The translations under genes were made by a program, and so were the position numbers. A stretch of 20,757 nucleotides of DNA from an uncultured Solirubrobacteraceae bacterium. GTDB taxonomy: Bacteria > Actinomycetota > Thermoleophilia > Solirubrobacterales > Solirubrobacteraceae. The stretch covers positions 1 through 20,757 of the forward strand of contig CADCVT010000066.1 in the NCBI GenBank assembly GCA_902806215.1, written 5' to 3'. Under the pieces are notes generated by a model that worked only from the letters and a program-made list of their open reading frames with translations, had not been told where the DNA came from and ran no database searches. Below, one piece after another: positions 8,044 through 13,616 of this stretch; position 1 is the first letter of the stretch, and the number at the start of each line of letters is the position of its first letter.

Positions 8044-8862
8044 CTACGCGGACTCGCCGAGCGCGGACAGCATCTGGCGAACGCCCCGCGTGCCGTCGAC
8101 GAGCACGTCGGCCGCGGCGGCGAGCTCGGGCGGCGTCTCCTCGGACCGCACGCCCACGCAGACCGCCCGGGCGAGCCGCCCGCCCTCGACGAGGTCGCGC
8201 AGCCCGCGGAACGCGTCGATGTCCGTGCGGTCGTCGCCGACGTAGAGCGCCGCGTCGAGGTCGGTGTCGCGCAGCAGCCAGTGGATCCCGCGGCCCTTGT
8301 CGAGCGCGACCGGCGGCCGCAGCTCGAGCACCTTGCGGCCCCAGTGCGTGGCCAGGCCGGCGGCCTCGGCGCGCGCGGCGACGCCCTTGATCAGCGCTTC
8401 GGCGGCGTCCTCGTCCGGCGTCCCGCGCCAGTGGAACGCGACGATCGGGCCCTTGTCCTCGCCGCGCACGCGCAGCCGGCGCAGCTCGCCGTCCTCCCAG
8501 GCGGCGTCGGCGCACTGGTGCACGCGGCGCTGCCAGGCGCCCGCGTCGCGGTCGAGCTCGATCTGGGTGGTTCCCGGGCGCAGCAGCTCGGCGCCGTGGT
8601 TGCCGAGGTAGGCGATCGACCCGATCGAGACGATCTGCCGCGCGGTCGCCGCGCGCCGGCCGCTGACGCACGCGACGCACCCGTACCGGCCGGCCACCGC
8701 GATGAGCAGGGTGCGCGTGACCTCGGGCACCTGGGCGTCGTCGGCGTGCCGGACGATCGGCGCGAGCGTCCCGTCGACGTCGAGCAGGATCGCCGTGCGC
8801 GCGGGGTCGGCACGCAGGGGGGCGAGCGCCTCGCTGAGCGGCGTGGCGGGGGCGGGTGGCAC
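8044..8862 (-). CDS. otsB: trehalose-6-phosphate phosphatase
   Basis: A HAD-superfamily enzyme of about 272 residues that removes phosphate from trehalose 6-phosphate, the second step of OtsAB trehalose synthesis in the cytoplasm. HAD motif I is LLDVDGTLAPI (Asp28 and Asp30, nucleophile and acid/base), motif II is in CVSGRRA, motif III lysine is in VALDKGRGI, and motif IV is YVGDDRTDIDAF, so all catalytic residues are present. GNHGAEL and FHWRGTPDEDAA are also typical of OtsB. I prefer the GTG at 8862: it has a CATACT hexamer 7 nt upstream, while the ATG at 8883 would overlap the start codon of the divergent gene. No otsA is in the window. Trehalose would serve as osmo- and desiccation protectant; this role is from family knowledge. 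Confidence 0.9.
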   Translation of the reverse strand: MPPAPATPLSEALAPLRADPARTAILLDVDGTLAPIVRHADDAQVPEVTRTLLIAVAGRYGCVACVSGRRAATARQIVSIGSIAYLGNHGAELLRPGTTQIELDRDAGAWQRRVHQCADAAWEDGELRRLRVRGEDKGPIVAFHWRGTPDEDAAEALIKGVAARAEAAGLATHWGRKVLELRPPVALDKGRGIHWLLRDTDLDAALYVGDDRTDIDAFRGLRDLVEGGRLARAVCVGVRSEETPPELAAAADVLVDGTRGVRQMLSALGESA

Positions 8863-8868
8863 GCGCCG

Positions 8869-8875
8869 TAGTATG
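8869..8875. promoter_or_regulatory. shared bidirectional leaderless promoter for otsB and TauE half-gene 1
   Basis: On the plus strand TAGTAT (8869-8874) ends 7 nt before the ATG at 8882. On the minus strand the overlapping CATACT (8875-8870) ends 7 nt before the GTG at 8862. The two start codons are 20 bp apart, and neither has a Shine-Dalgarno sequence. One symmetrical -10 region would serve both genes. The minus hexamer misses the first T of the consensus and is the weaker of the two. Confidence 0.5.
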
Positions 8876-8881
8876 GCGCCC

Positions 8882-9244
8882 ATGGACCGGCGCCGGGTGG
8901 CGATCCTCGCGGCGATCGGGACGGCGGGCGGCGCCTTCAGCGGGCTGTTCGGGATCGGCGGCGGCGTCGTCATGGTGCCCCTGCTGATCCTGTGGCTCGG
9001 GTACGAGGAGCGGACCGCGACGGGCACCTCCCTCGCGGCGATCGCGCTCATCGCCGGCACCGCCGCCGCGATCCAGGCCGCCTACGGCAACGTGCACGTC
9101 GACGACGGGCTGCTCGTCGGGATCCCGGCGGTCGGCGGCGTGCTGTTCGGGACGTGGCTGCAGCAACGGGTCCCGGTGCGGTGGATCTCCGGGCTGTTCG
9201 CCGTGCTGCTCGTGGCGACCGCTGTCGAGCTGATCATCCCGTGA
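8882..9244 (+). CDS. TauE/SafE-type transporter, first half-size subunit
   Basis: A 120-residue membrane protein of about four transmembrane helices equal to one half of the usual 240-270-residue TauE/SafE (TSUP) sulfite/organosulfonate exporter. It carries the family's repeat signature: GGAFSGLFGIGGGVVMVPLLI at the N terminus, RTATGTSLAAIALI next, AAYGNVHVDDGLLVG in the middle and VRWISGLFAVLLVATA at the end. A second, clearly homologous half follows at once in another frame with a GTGA overlap. The two products presumably pair in the membrane to make a complete transporter. The start ATG 8882 is fixed by TAGTAT 7 nt upstream. Substrate unknown; sulfite, sulfonates or other small anions are the family range. 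Confidence 0.85.
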   Translation: MDRRRVAILAAIGTAGGAFSGLFGIGGGVVMVPLLILWLGYEERTATGTSLAAIALIAGTAAAIQAAYGNVHVDDGLLVGIPAVGGVLFGTWLQQRVPVRWISGLFAVLLVATAVELIIP

Positions 9245-9609
9245 CGGGCGCGATCCTCGTCGGCATCGCCGCGGGCGTCGTGGCCGGGATGCTCGGCGTG
9301 GGCGGCGGGACGCTGTTCGTCCCGGGCCTCGTGCTCTTCCTCGGGCTGTCCCATCTCGAGGCGGAGGCGACGTCGCTGCTGGCCATCGTCCCGGTCGCGC
9401 TCGTGGGCGCGTGGCGCCAGCGGGCCTACGGCAACGTCGAGCTGCGCGACGCGCTCGCGCTCGGGGTCCTGGCGGTGTTCGGCGCGCTTGGCGGCGTCGT
9501 GGTCGCCAACGCGGTGCCCGAGCGCGCGCTCGAGATCGGCTTCGCCGGCCTGCTCCTCTTCGTCGCCTTCCAGCTGGCGCGCCGGGCCATGACGCCCGAC
9601 CCGGGGTGA
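9241..9609 (+). CDS. TauE/SafE-type transporter, second half-size subunit
   Basis: A 122-residue membrane protein, paralogous to the upstream gene. Matching landmarks are AGVVAGMLGVGGGTLFVPGLV, EAEATSLLAIVPVALVG, RAYGNVELRDALALGVL and EIGFAGLLLFVAFQLA, in the same order and spacing as in the first half. The GTG start overlaps the previous stop in GTGA, so translation is probably coupled and the two subunits are made in equal amounts. No frameshift is needed to explain the split: each half has its own proper start and stop, and the second begins with a complete first helix. It therefore looks like a genuine two-gene arrangement rather than a broken single gene. Confidence 0.85.
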   Translation: MTGAILVGIAAGVVAGMLGVGGGTLFVPGLVLFLGLSHLEAEATSLLAIVPVALVGAWRQRAYGNVELRDALALGVLAVFGALGGVVVANAVPERALEIGFAGLLLFVAFQLARRAMTPDPG

Positions 9610-9944
9610 CTACCGTGAGCGTCGTGCCCACCGCTCCCGTCGCCGCGCTGTCGCTCATCGCCGGGTTCGGCGTCGCCCAGGCCACCGGCGTCCGCCCGCT
9701 CGGCGGGATCGTGCTCGCGGTCGCGCTGGGCTGGTGCGCGCTGCGCTGGCGACGCGGCGTCGGCGCCGCCCGTGCGGTGGCACTCGTCGCGCTCTACCTG
9801 GCCGCCTTCGCGGCCTCGCACGTGCTCGCCGACGCGCTCGGCACGTGGGGATCGGTCCTGCTCGTCGCGACGGTCGTCGGCGTCGCGGCGTGGCTCGGCG
9901 CGGACCGCCCGTCGGCGTTGCGCGACTCCTCCGCTCAGGCGTAG
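9606..9944 (+). CDS. small uncharacterised membrane protein
   Basis: About 112 residues, almost entirely hydrophobic, with three or four predicted membrane segments (LSLIAGFGVAQATG, GGIVLAVALGWCALRW, AVALVALYLAAFAASHVLA, GSVLLVATVVGVAAWLG). An Arg-rich loop (RWRRGVGAAR) follows the second. I do not recognise the family. The GTG at 9606 overlaps the stop of the second TauE half in GTGA, the same coupling seen between the two halves, so I chose it; GTG at 9615 or 9624 is possible. The context suggests an accessory membrane partner of the split transporter, but that is only inference from coupling. Confidence 0.65.
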   Translation: MTTVSVVPTAPVAALSLIAGFGVAQATGVRPLGGIVLAVALGWCALRWRRGVGAARAVALVALYLAAFAASHVLADALGTWGSVLLVATVVGVAAWLGADRPSALRDSSAQA

Positions 9945-9947
9945 ACT
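9942..9947 (+). promoter_or_regulatory. leaderless -10 element TAGACT
   Basis: TAGACT ends 7 nt before the ATG at 9955. Its first three bases are the stop codon of the preceding gene, so the promoter is built into the end of that operon. No Shine-Dalgarno sequence precedes the ATG. Confidence 0.5.
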
Positions 9948-9954
9948 CCCGCTC

Positions 9955-10158
9955 ATGCGGGGCGAGGAGAAGCGCTGGCACAGCGAGCTGAGGGCCGTCC
10001 TCGCGGCGGTCGCCGTCCTGGCGCTGCTGTGCGTCGCCCTGATCGCCCAGGCCCTCGTGAGCACCGGGGCGATGATGGCGATCCTCGGCGTCGGCCTGGT
10101 CGTCGGGCTGCTGATCAAGTACGCGCCCGGCGCCTCACGGCACCCGCGAACGCACTAG
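9955..10158 (+). CDS. small two-helix membrane protein, uncharacterised
   Basis: A 67-residue protein with a charged N terminus (MRGEEKRWHSELR) and two hydrophobic helices (about residues 14-34 and 37-55), followed by a short basic tail. I do not recognise the family. The start is supported by TAGACT 7 nt upstream. It ends 4 bp before the convergent GlsB-like gene. The topology fits a small integral membrane protein with both ends on the cytoplasmic side; nothing in the sequence shows a function. Confidence 0.65.
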   Translation: MRGEEKRWHSELRAVLAAVAVLALLCVALIAQALVSTGAMMAILGVGLVVGLLIKYAPGASRHPRTH

Positions 10159-10162
10159 GGCA

Positions 10163-10453
10163 CTACACCCGCCCCACGCCATGGCCGGCGTGGCCGCGCT
10201 TGCCCTCGCGCGAGCGGCGGACGAGGTAGACGAGCCCGACGGTCACGAGGACCGCGACGACGATGCCGCCGCCCTGCGCCTTGCCGCCGCTGATCACGCG
10301 GTAGAGAAGACCGGCGATGAACGAGCCGGCGATGCCGATGCCGATCGTCTGCGGGATCGACATGGGATCGCGACCGGGGAGCAGGAGTCGCGCGAGCGCC
10401 CCGACGATCAGGCCGGTGAACAGGAGCGAGATGAGATAACCGATGAGGCTCAT
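10163..10453 (-). CDS. GlsB/YeaQ/YmgE family stress-associated membrane protein
   Basis: A 96-residue protein with three membrane segments: GYLISLLFTGLIVGALARLLLPG at the N terminus, TIGIGIAGSFIAGLLYRVI in the middle and GIVVAVLVTVGLVYLVRR near the end. The LLPG-RDPM-S stretch between helices 1 and 2 and the Gly-rich second helix are hallmarks of the transglycosylase-associated (GlsB/YeaQ/YmgE) family, which is often induced by envelope or general stress; the old link with transglycosylases is by association only. The C terminus is basic (RRSREGKRGH). The start codon at 10453 is preceded by a CGGGG-CTA-CCCCG hairpin (10458-10470) but no clear ribosome site. Confidence 0.85.
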   Translation of the reverse strand: MSLIGYLISLLFTGLIVGALARLLLPGRDPMSIPQTIGIGIAGSFIAGLLYRVISGGKAQGGGIVVAVLVTVGLVYLVRRSREGKRGHAGHGVGRV

Positions 10454-10595
10454 GGAGCGGGGCTACCCCGGCATCGGCTGCGGCGCGTGGCCGGGGTGCG
10501 CGAGCAACTCGGCGCGCCCGGTTCCGTTTGTCGGGTGGGCCGTTCGGAAACAACGCGCGAGAGACTCCGAGTACGGGGCCCCGAACCCGATCACC

Positions 10596-10600
10596 GGAGG
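10596..10600 (+). promoter_or_regulatory. Shine-Dalgarno site of the desaturase gene
   Basis: GGAGG with 5 nt to the ATG at 10606. It fixes the start of the desaturase and is notable because many neighbouring genes lack a ribosome site and seem leaderless. Confidence 0.75.
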
Positions 10601-10605
10601 ATCGC

Positions 10606-11628
10606 ATGACCGTCGACCAACTCTCGCCCGCGCAGGCCGTCACGCCCCGGGCTCCCGACTGGCGCGTCGTACTCGCGCCGTACGCCCGGGCCGACGTCCG
10701 CAAGAGCCTGCTGGACCTCGGCACGTCGGTCGTCCCGTACCTCGTCTGCTTTGCGGCGATGGTCGCCCTCCTTGATGTCTCGTACCTGCTCGTCCTCCTC
10801 GTGGCGATCCCCGGAGCGGGCTTCCTCGTCCGCACGTTCATCCTCTTCCACGACTGCACGCACGGCTCGTTCCTGCCGTCCAAGGCGGCGAACCGCCGGC
10901 TCGGCAGCGTGCTCGGGCTGTTCGTCTTCGCGAACTTCGCCGCCTGGAAGCACAACCACCAGATCCATCACGCCACGGCGGGCGACCTCGACCGGCGCGG
11001 GATCGGCGACCTGCCGACGATGACCGTCGCCGAGTACCGCGCCGCCTCGCGCGGCGAGCGCTTTGCGTATCGACTGATCCGCACGCCGGTCGTGCTGTTC
11101 GGCCTCGGCCCGATCTGGTCGATGCTGATCCAGCCCCGCCTCGTCTCGCGCGACGCGCGCCCGCGCATCCGCCGCGCCGCGCACCTGACGAACCTCGCGC
11201 TCTTCGTCGTCCTCGCCGCGGTCTGTCTGCTCATCGGTCCGATGACGTTCCTGCTCGTGCAGGCCCCGCTCTTCTTCATGGCGGGCGCGACGGGCATCTG
11301 GCTCTTCTACGTCCAGCACCAGTTCGAGGACGCCTACTGGGAGAGCGGCGAGCGCTGGAGCTACGCGGACGCGGCGCTCAAGGGCAGCTCCTACCTGCGG
11401 CTGCCGAAGGTCCTCCAGTTCTTCACGGGCAACATCGGCCTGCACCACGTCCACCACCTCAGCGCGCGCATCCCGAACTACCACCTCCAGCGCGCGCACG
11501 ACGACAACGAGATCTTCCACGGCGTGCCCGAGCTGTCCCTCTGGGACGCGCTCAAGACCGTCCGCCTGAAGCTGATCGATGAGGAGAGCGGACGGCTCGT
11601 CACCTGGCGCGAGGCCGGCGTGCACTGA
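10606..11628 (+). CDS. membrane fatty acid desaturase
   Basis: A 340-residue integral membrane di-iron desaturase of the acyl-lipid (DesA/FADS-like) type. The three histidine boxes are intact: HDCTH at residues 82-86, HNHQIHH at 116-122 and HHVHH at 280-284. Hydrophobic segments flank them at about residues 42-80, 100-113, 172-195 and 200-250, the usual four-helix layout with all boxes on the cytoplasmic face. It would insert a double bond in fatty acyl chains using O2 and electrons from ferredoxin or a reductase, and so adjust membrane fluidity; regiospecificity cannot be read from sequence. No electron-donor gene lies beside it. GGAGG 5 nt before the ATG fixes the start. The 152-bp gap upstream is shared with the divergent GlsB-like gene, which could suggest joint stress control. 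Confidence 0.92.
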   Translation: MTVDQLSPAQAVTPRAPDWRVVLAPYARADVRKSLLDLGTSVVPYLVCFAAMVALLDVSYLLVLLVAIPGAGFLVRTFILFHDCTHGSFLPSKAANRRLGSVLGLFVFANFAAWKHNHQIHHATAGDLDRRGIGDLPTMTVAEYRAASRGERFAYRLIRTPVVLFGLGPIWSMLIQPRLVSRDARPRIRRAAHLTNLALFVVLAAVCLLIGPMTFLLVQAPLFFMAGATGIWLFYVQHQFEDAYWESGERWSYADAALKGSSYLRLPKVLQFFTGNIGLHHVHHLSARIPNYHLQRAHDDNEIFHGVPELSLWDALKTVRLKLIDEESGRLVTWREAGVH

Positions 11629-11639
11629 CCGTCTCGCGC

Positions 11640-11645
11640 TAGAAT
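11640..11645 (+). promoter_or_regulatory. leaderless -10 element TAGAAT
   Basis: TAGAAT, a strong TANNNT match, ends 7 nt before the ATG at 11653. It overlaps the left arm of the 24-bp palindrome at 11641-11664, so a repressor bound there would cover both the -10 element and the start site. Confidence 0.6.
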
Positions 11646-11664
11646 TGATCACATGATCAATTCT
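11641..11664. promoter_or_regulatory. perfect palindrome over the epimerase start codon, probable operator
   Basis: Arms AGAATTGATCA (11641-11651) and TGATCAATTCT (11654-11664) are perfect reverse complements with CA between them. The right arm contains most of the start codon ATG (11653-11655) and codes for the first residues MINS. It is strikingly AT-rich for this DNA. It overlaps the -10 element TAGAAT. If transcription starts at the ATG the left arm is not transcribed, so it would act as DNA operator rather than an RNA hairpin. The binding protein is not identifiable here. Confidence 0.7.
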
Positions 11665-12633
11665 GCGGCGCGGATGAAGATCGTGGTCCCAGGCGGGTCC
11701 GGCCAGGTCGGAGCGGTCCTCGCGCGGTCCTTCGCGCCCGCCGGCCACGAGGTCGTGGTGCTCAGCCGGTCGGGCAAGGCTCCGCCCGGCGCGCGCGGGG
11801 TCGCCTGGGACGGCAGGACCGCCGGACCGTGGGCGGTGGAGCTCGACGGCGCCGACGTCGTGATCAACCTCGCCGGGCGCAGCGTCGACTGCCGCTACGG
11901 GGAGGTGAACCGCCGCGAGATCATGGACTCCCGCGTCGACTCGACGCACGCGGTGGGCGAGGCGATCGCCGAGGCCTCCGCGCCACCGGGCACCTGGCTG
12001 CAGATGAGCACGGCGACGATCTACGCGCATCGCTTCGACGCGCCGAACGACGAGCGGACCGGGATCCTCGGCGGCGACGAGCCCGACGCCCCCGACACGT
12101 GGCGCTTCAGCATCGACGTGGCGCGCGCCTGGGAGCGCGCCGCGCTCGACGCACCGCTGCCGTCGCGGACGCGGCTCGTGCTGCTGCGCTCGGCGATGGT
12201 GATGAGCCCGGACCGCGGCGGCGTGTTCGACACGCTCCTGCGGCTCGTCCGGCTACGCCTCGGAGGCGCCGCGGCCGGCGGGCGCCAGTACCTGTCCTGG
12301 GTCCACCAGGAGGACTTCACGCGCGCGATCGGCTGGCTCGTCGAGCACGAGGACGTCACCGGCGCGGTGAACCTCGCCTCGCCGCACCCGCTGCCCCACC
12401 GCGACTTCATGCGCACACTGCGCGAGGCCTGGGGAACGCGGGTCGGCCTCCCCGCGACCCGCCCGATGCTCGAGCTCGGAGCACTGCTGCTCCGAACCGA
12501 GACCGAGCTCGTCCTCAAGAGCCGCCGCGTCACCCCCGGCGTGCTGACCGAAGGCGGCTTCGCGTTCGAGCACCCGACGTGGCCGGCGGCCGCACGAGAC
12601 CTCGTCCGCGCGTGGCGAGCAGGCACCGCCTGA
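11653..12633 (+). CDS. TIGR01777 family NAD(P)-binding epimerase-like protein (SDR39U1/YfcH type)
   Basis: A 326-residue atypical short-chain dehydrogenase/reductase. GGSGQVGAVLAR near the N terminus is the dinucleotide-binding loop. VVINLAGRSVDCRY, MSTATIYAHRFD and QYLSWVHQEDFTRAI are family signatures, and the C terminus carries the diagnostic KSRRVTPGVLTEGGFAFEHPTW. The family is related to nucleotide-sugar epimerases and to SulA/YfcH, but substrate and physiological role are unsettled. TAGAAT placed 7 nt upstream favours ATG 11653 as a leaderless start; homologues usually begin near MKIVV, so the ATG at 11674 is possible. It follows the desaturase by 24 bp but has its own promoter and a palindrome at its start, so it is probably regulated separately. 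Confidence 0.9.
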   Translation: MINSAARMKIVVPGGSGQVGAVLARSFAPAGHEVVVLSRSGKAPPGARGVAWDGRTAGPWAVELDGADVVINLAGRSVDCRYGEVNRREIMDSRVDSTHAVGEAIAEASAPPGTWLQMSTATIYAHRFDAPNDERTGILGGDEPDAPDTWRFSIDVARAWERAALDAPLPSRTRLVLLRSAMVMSPDRGGVFDTLLRLVRLRLGGAAAGGRQYLSWVHQEDFTRAIGWLVEHEDVTGAVNLASPHPLPHRDFMRTLREAWGTRVGLPATRPMLELGALLLRTETELVLKSRRVTPGVLTEGGFAFEHPTWPAAARDLVRAWRAGTA

Positions 12634-12642
12634 TCGTCGCCT

Positions 12643-12797
12643 TCACCACCGTCGCGGCAGCACGGCCTTGTCGTTGGTCGTGGGGAAGGACTCCGGCGGG
12701 AAGCACGGCGGAACCAGAGGCGTGAGCCCGGGGACGGCGTCGCAGAAATCGGGCGCGCGCCTCACGCATCGCCCGAAGGTACTCCTGATCACTCGGG
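12643..12797 (-). pseudogene. possible remnant of a coding region behind the selenocysteine tRNA
   Basis: On the minus strand one frame reads SDQEYLRAMREARA and a second frame continues PDFCDAVPGLTPLVPP, then PESFPTTNDKAVLPRRW and a TGA at 12645-12643. Third positions in the second stretch are about 90% G or C, like real genes here. Joining the two needs a one- or two-base slip within the GCGCGCG run near 12755-12760. It could be the end of a truncated gene with a frameshift, a short real ORF starting at GTG about 12764, or chance. A terminator-like hairpin lies inside it, which argues against an intact gene. I recognise no family. Confidence 0.25.
12746..12776 (-). terminator. candidate terminator hairpin downstream of the selenocysteine tRNA
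   Basis: On the minus strand TCGGGCG (12776-12770) pairs with CGCCCGA (12755-12749) over a 14-nt loop, followed by TTTCT. The hairpin begins about 40 nt after the tRNA 3' end. The T run is short, so this is a weak rho-independent terminator candidate. Confidence 0.4.
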
Positions 12798-12816
12798 CGG
12801 GTGTCGGCGGGCGGAG

Positions 12817-12909
12817 CGAGGCGGCGAAGGAATCGAACCTTCCAAGCGCGGGGTTGCCGCGCCCTGCCGGTTTTGAAGACCGGATCGGCCACCAGGCCGG
12901 TGCCGCCCC
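12817..12909 (-). tRNA. selC: tRNA-Sec, anticodon UCA
   Basis: A 93-nt minus-strand sequence folds as a bacterial selenocysteine tRNA. The acceptor stem has 8 bp (GGGGCGGC with GCCGCCTC, one G-U pair) instead of 7. The D arm is CGGCC-TGGT-GGCCG with a tight 4-nt loop. The anticodon arm is CCGGT-CTTCAAA-ACCGG, giving anticodon TCA, which reads UGA. A long extra arm of 8 bp (GGGCGCGG with CCGCGCTT) follows, then the T arm GAAGG-TTCGATT-CCTTC. The 8+5 stacked helix and long variable arm are diagnostic. The discriminator base is G and the CCA end is not encoded. A TAGGCT -10 element lies 7 nt upstream. The organism should therefore carry selA, selB, selD and at least one selenoprotein elsewhere; none of these is in the window. 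Confidence 0.93.
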
Positions 12910-12916
12910 GCCGCGG

Positions 12917-12922
12917 AGCCTA
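12917..12922 (-). promoter_or_regulatory. -10 element TAGGCT of the selenocysteine tRNA gene
   Basis: Reading the minus strand, TAGGCT is followed by 7 nt and then the first base of the tRNA at 12909. TTGTCA lies upstream but only 14 bp from the hexamer, so the -35 is uncertain. Confidence 0.45.
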
Positions 12923-12997
12923 CGAGAGCGGCCGTCTGACAAGACTCGTACTTTTCTCAGCCGCTTGTCCTTTGGTCGAGCGTCGTTGTGGGCTTGT

Positions 12998-13252
12998 ATG
13001 AAGCTCACGAAGACCGCCGGGTCCGCACGCAAGACAAAGGGAGGACTCATGGTCGCCGCCCTCACCGCCGCAGCCATCCTCGCTCCTGCCGGAGCGGCGC
13101 CCGCCGAGGCGAGCTGCACGACCGTCATCGTCCTCGGGCAGAAGACCTGCCTCGAGTCGATCCCGTGCCAGCTGCGCGACAACGTCGCGTCGCAGGACCC
13201 GAAGGTCCAGGCGATCGTCGCCAAGTACGGCGCCTACGACTGCGTCCAGTGA
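12998..13252 (+). CDS. small secreted Cys-rich protein, first of a paralogous pair
   Basis: An 84-residue protein with a basic n-region (MKLTKTAGSARKTKG), a hydrophobic core (MVAALTAAAILAPAGA) and a likely cleavage after APAEA, leaving a mature chain of about 45 residues with four Cys: SC, KTCLESIPC and YDCVQ. The pattern C-x9-C-L-E-x3-C recurs in the next gene, so the two are related. I do not recognise the family. Start choice: ATG 12998 gives the basic n-region needed for export but has no ribosome site; ATG 13049 has an excellent AAAGGGAGG 4 nt upstream but would lack a charged n-region. The stop overlaps the next ATG by one base (TGATG), so the two form an operon. Their upstream neighbour, divergent, is the selenocysteine tRNA. 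Confidence 0.7.
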   Translation: MKLTKTAGSARKTKGGLMVAALTAAAILAPAGAAPAEASCTTVIVLGQKTCLESIPCQLRDNVASQDPKVQAIVAKYGAYDCVQ

Positions 13253-13611
13253 TGCGCCGCGCGATCATCGCCCTGGCGGCCGTCGCCGCCTTCGTTCCCG
13301 CCGCGTCCGCGCAGGCCGCCGACGTCCAGCAGGACATCTGCGTCACCACCTGGCACCACATCGGCGAGGTGTGCACGAGCCAGCTCGACGACTACGCGAA
13401 GGCGATCGCCACGTGCGTCGCGACCCGCGAGGACAAGCTCTCGTGCGTCCCGAACATCGGCCAGCGCACGACCGCGACGAGCCGGAGCTGCTCGCAGCCG
13501 TTCGAGGGCTCACCCTGCCTGGAGAACGTCGTCTGCGACGCGGTCGGCAACGTCGTCCAGCGGCTCGAGCGCTACGGGGTCGACCCGTCGCTCGTCAACT
13601 GCATCCACTGA
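13252..13611 (+). CDS. small secreted Cys-rich protein, second of a paralogous pair
   Basis: A 119-residue protein with a clear Sec signal peptide (MRRAIIALAAVAAFVPAASAQAA, cleaved before DVQQ). The mature chain has eight Cys in two groups of four: ICV, VCT, TCV, SCV, then SCS, PCLENVVC and NCIH. The second group lines up with the mature part of the upstream gene (CLENVVC against CLESIPC, and a last Cys three residues from the end in both), so it looks like a two-domain version of the same fold with four possible disulfides. The function is unknown; disulfide-stabilised extracellular or cell-wall protein is the reasonable inference. Its start overlaps the previous stop by one base. The stop is TGA, followed by hairpins at 13612-13625 and 13631-13666. 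Confidence 0.75.
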   Translation: MRRAIIALAAVAAFVPAASAQAADVQQDICVTTWHHIGEVCTSQLDDYAKAIATCVATREDKLSCVPNIGQRTTATSRSCSQPFEGSPCLENVVCDAVGNVVQRLERYGVDPSLVNCIH

Positions 13612-13616
13612 GAGCG

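Noticed and set aside
8882..9609. Frameshift-broken single TauE gene
   Set aside because: Each half has its own start, stop and full first helix with a 4-bp GTGA overlap, so a clean two-gene arrangement explains it better than an error.
10521..10560. GTTCCG/CGGAAAC inverted repeat before the desaturase gene
   Set aside because: The arms match at only about six positions and the spacing is irregular; not better than chance.
12850..12909. tRNA with another identity (Ser or Leu, which also have long extra arms)
   Set aside because: The anticodon is TCA reading UGA, and the 8-bp acceptor stem and 4-nt D loop fit Sec, not the TGA-anticodon tRNA-Ser.
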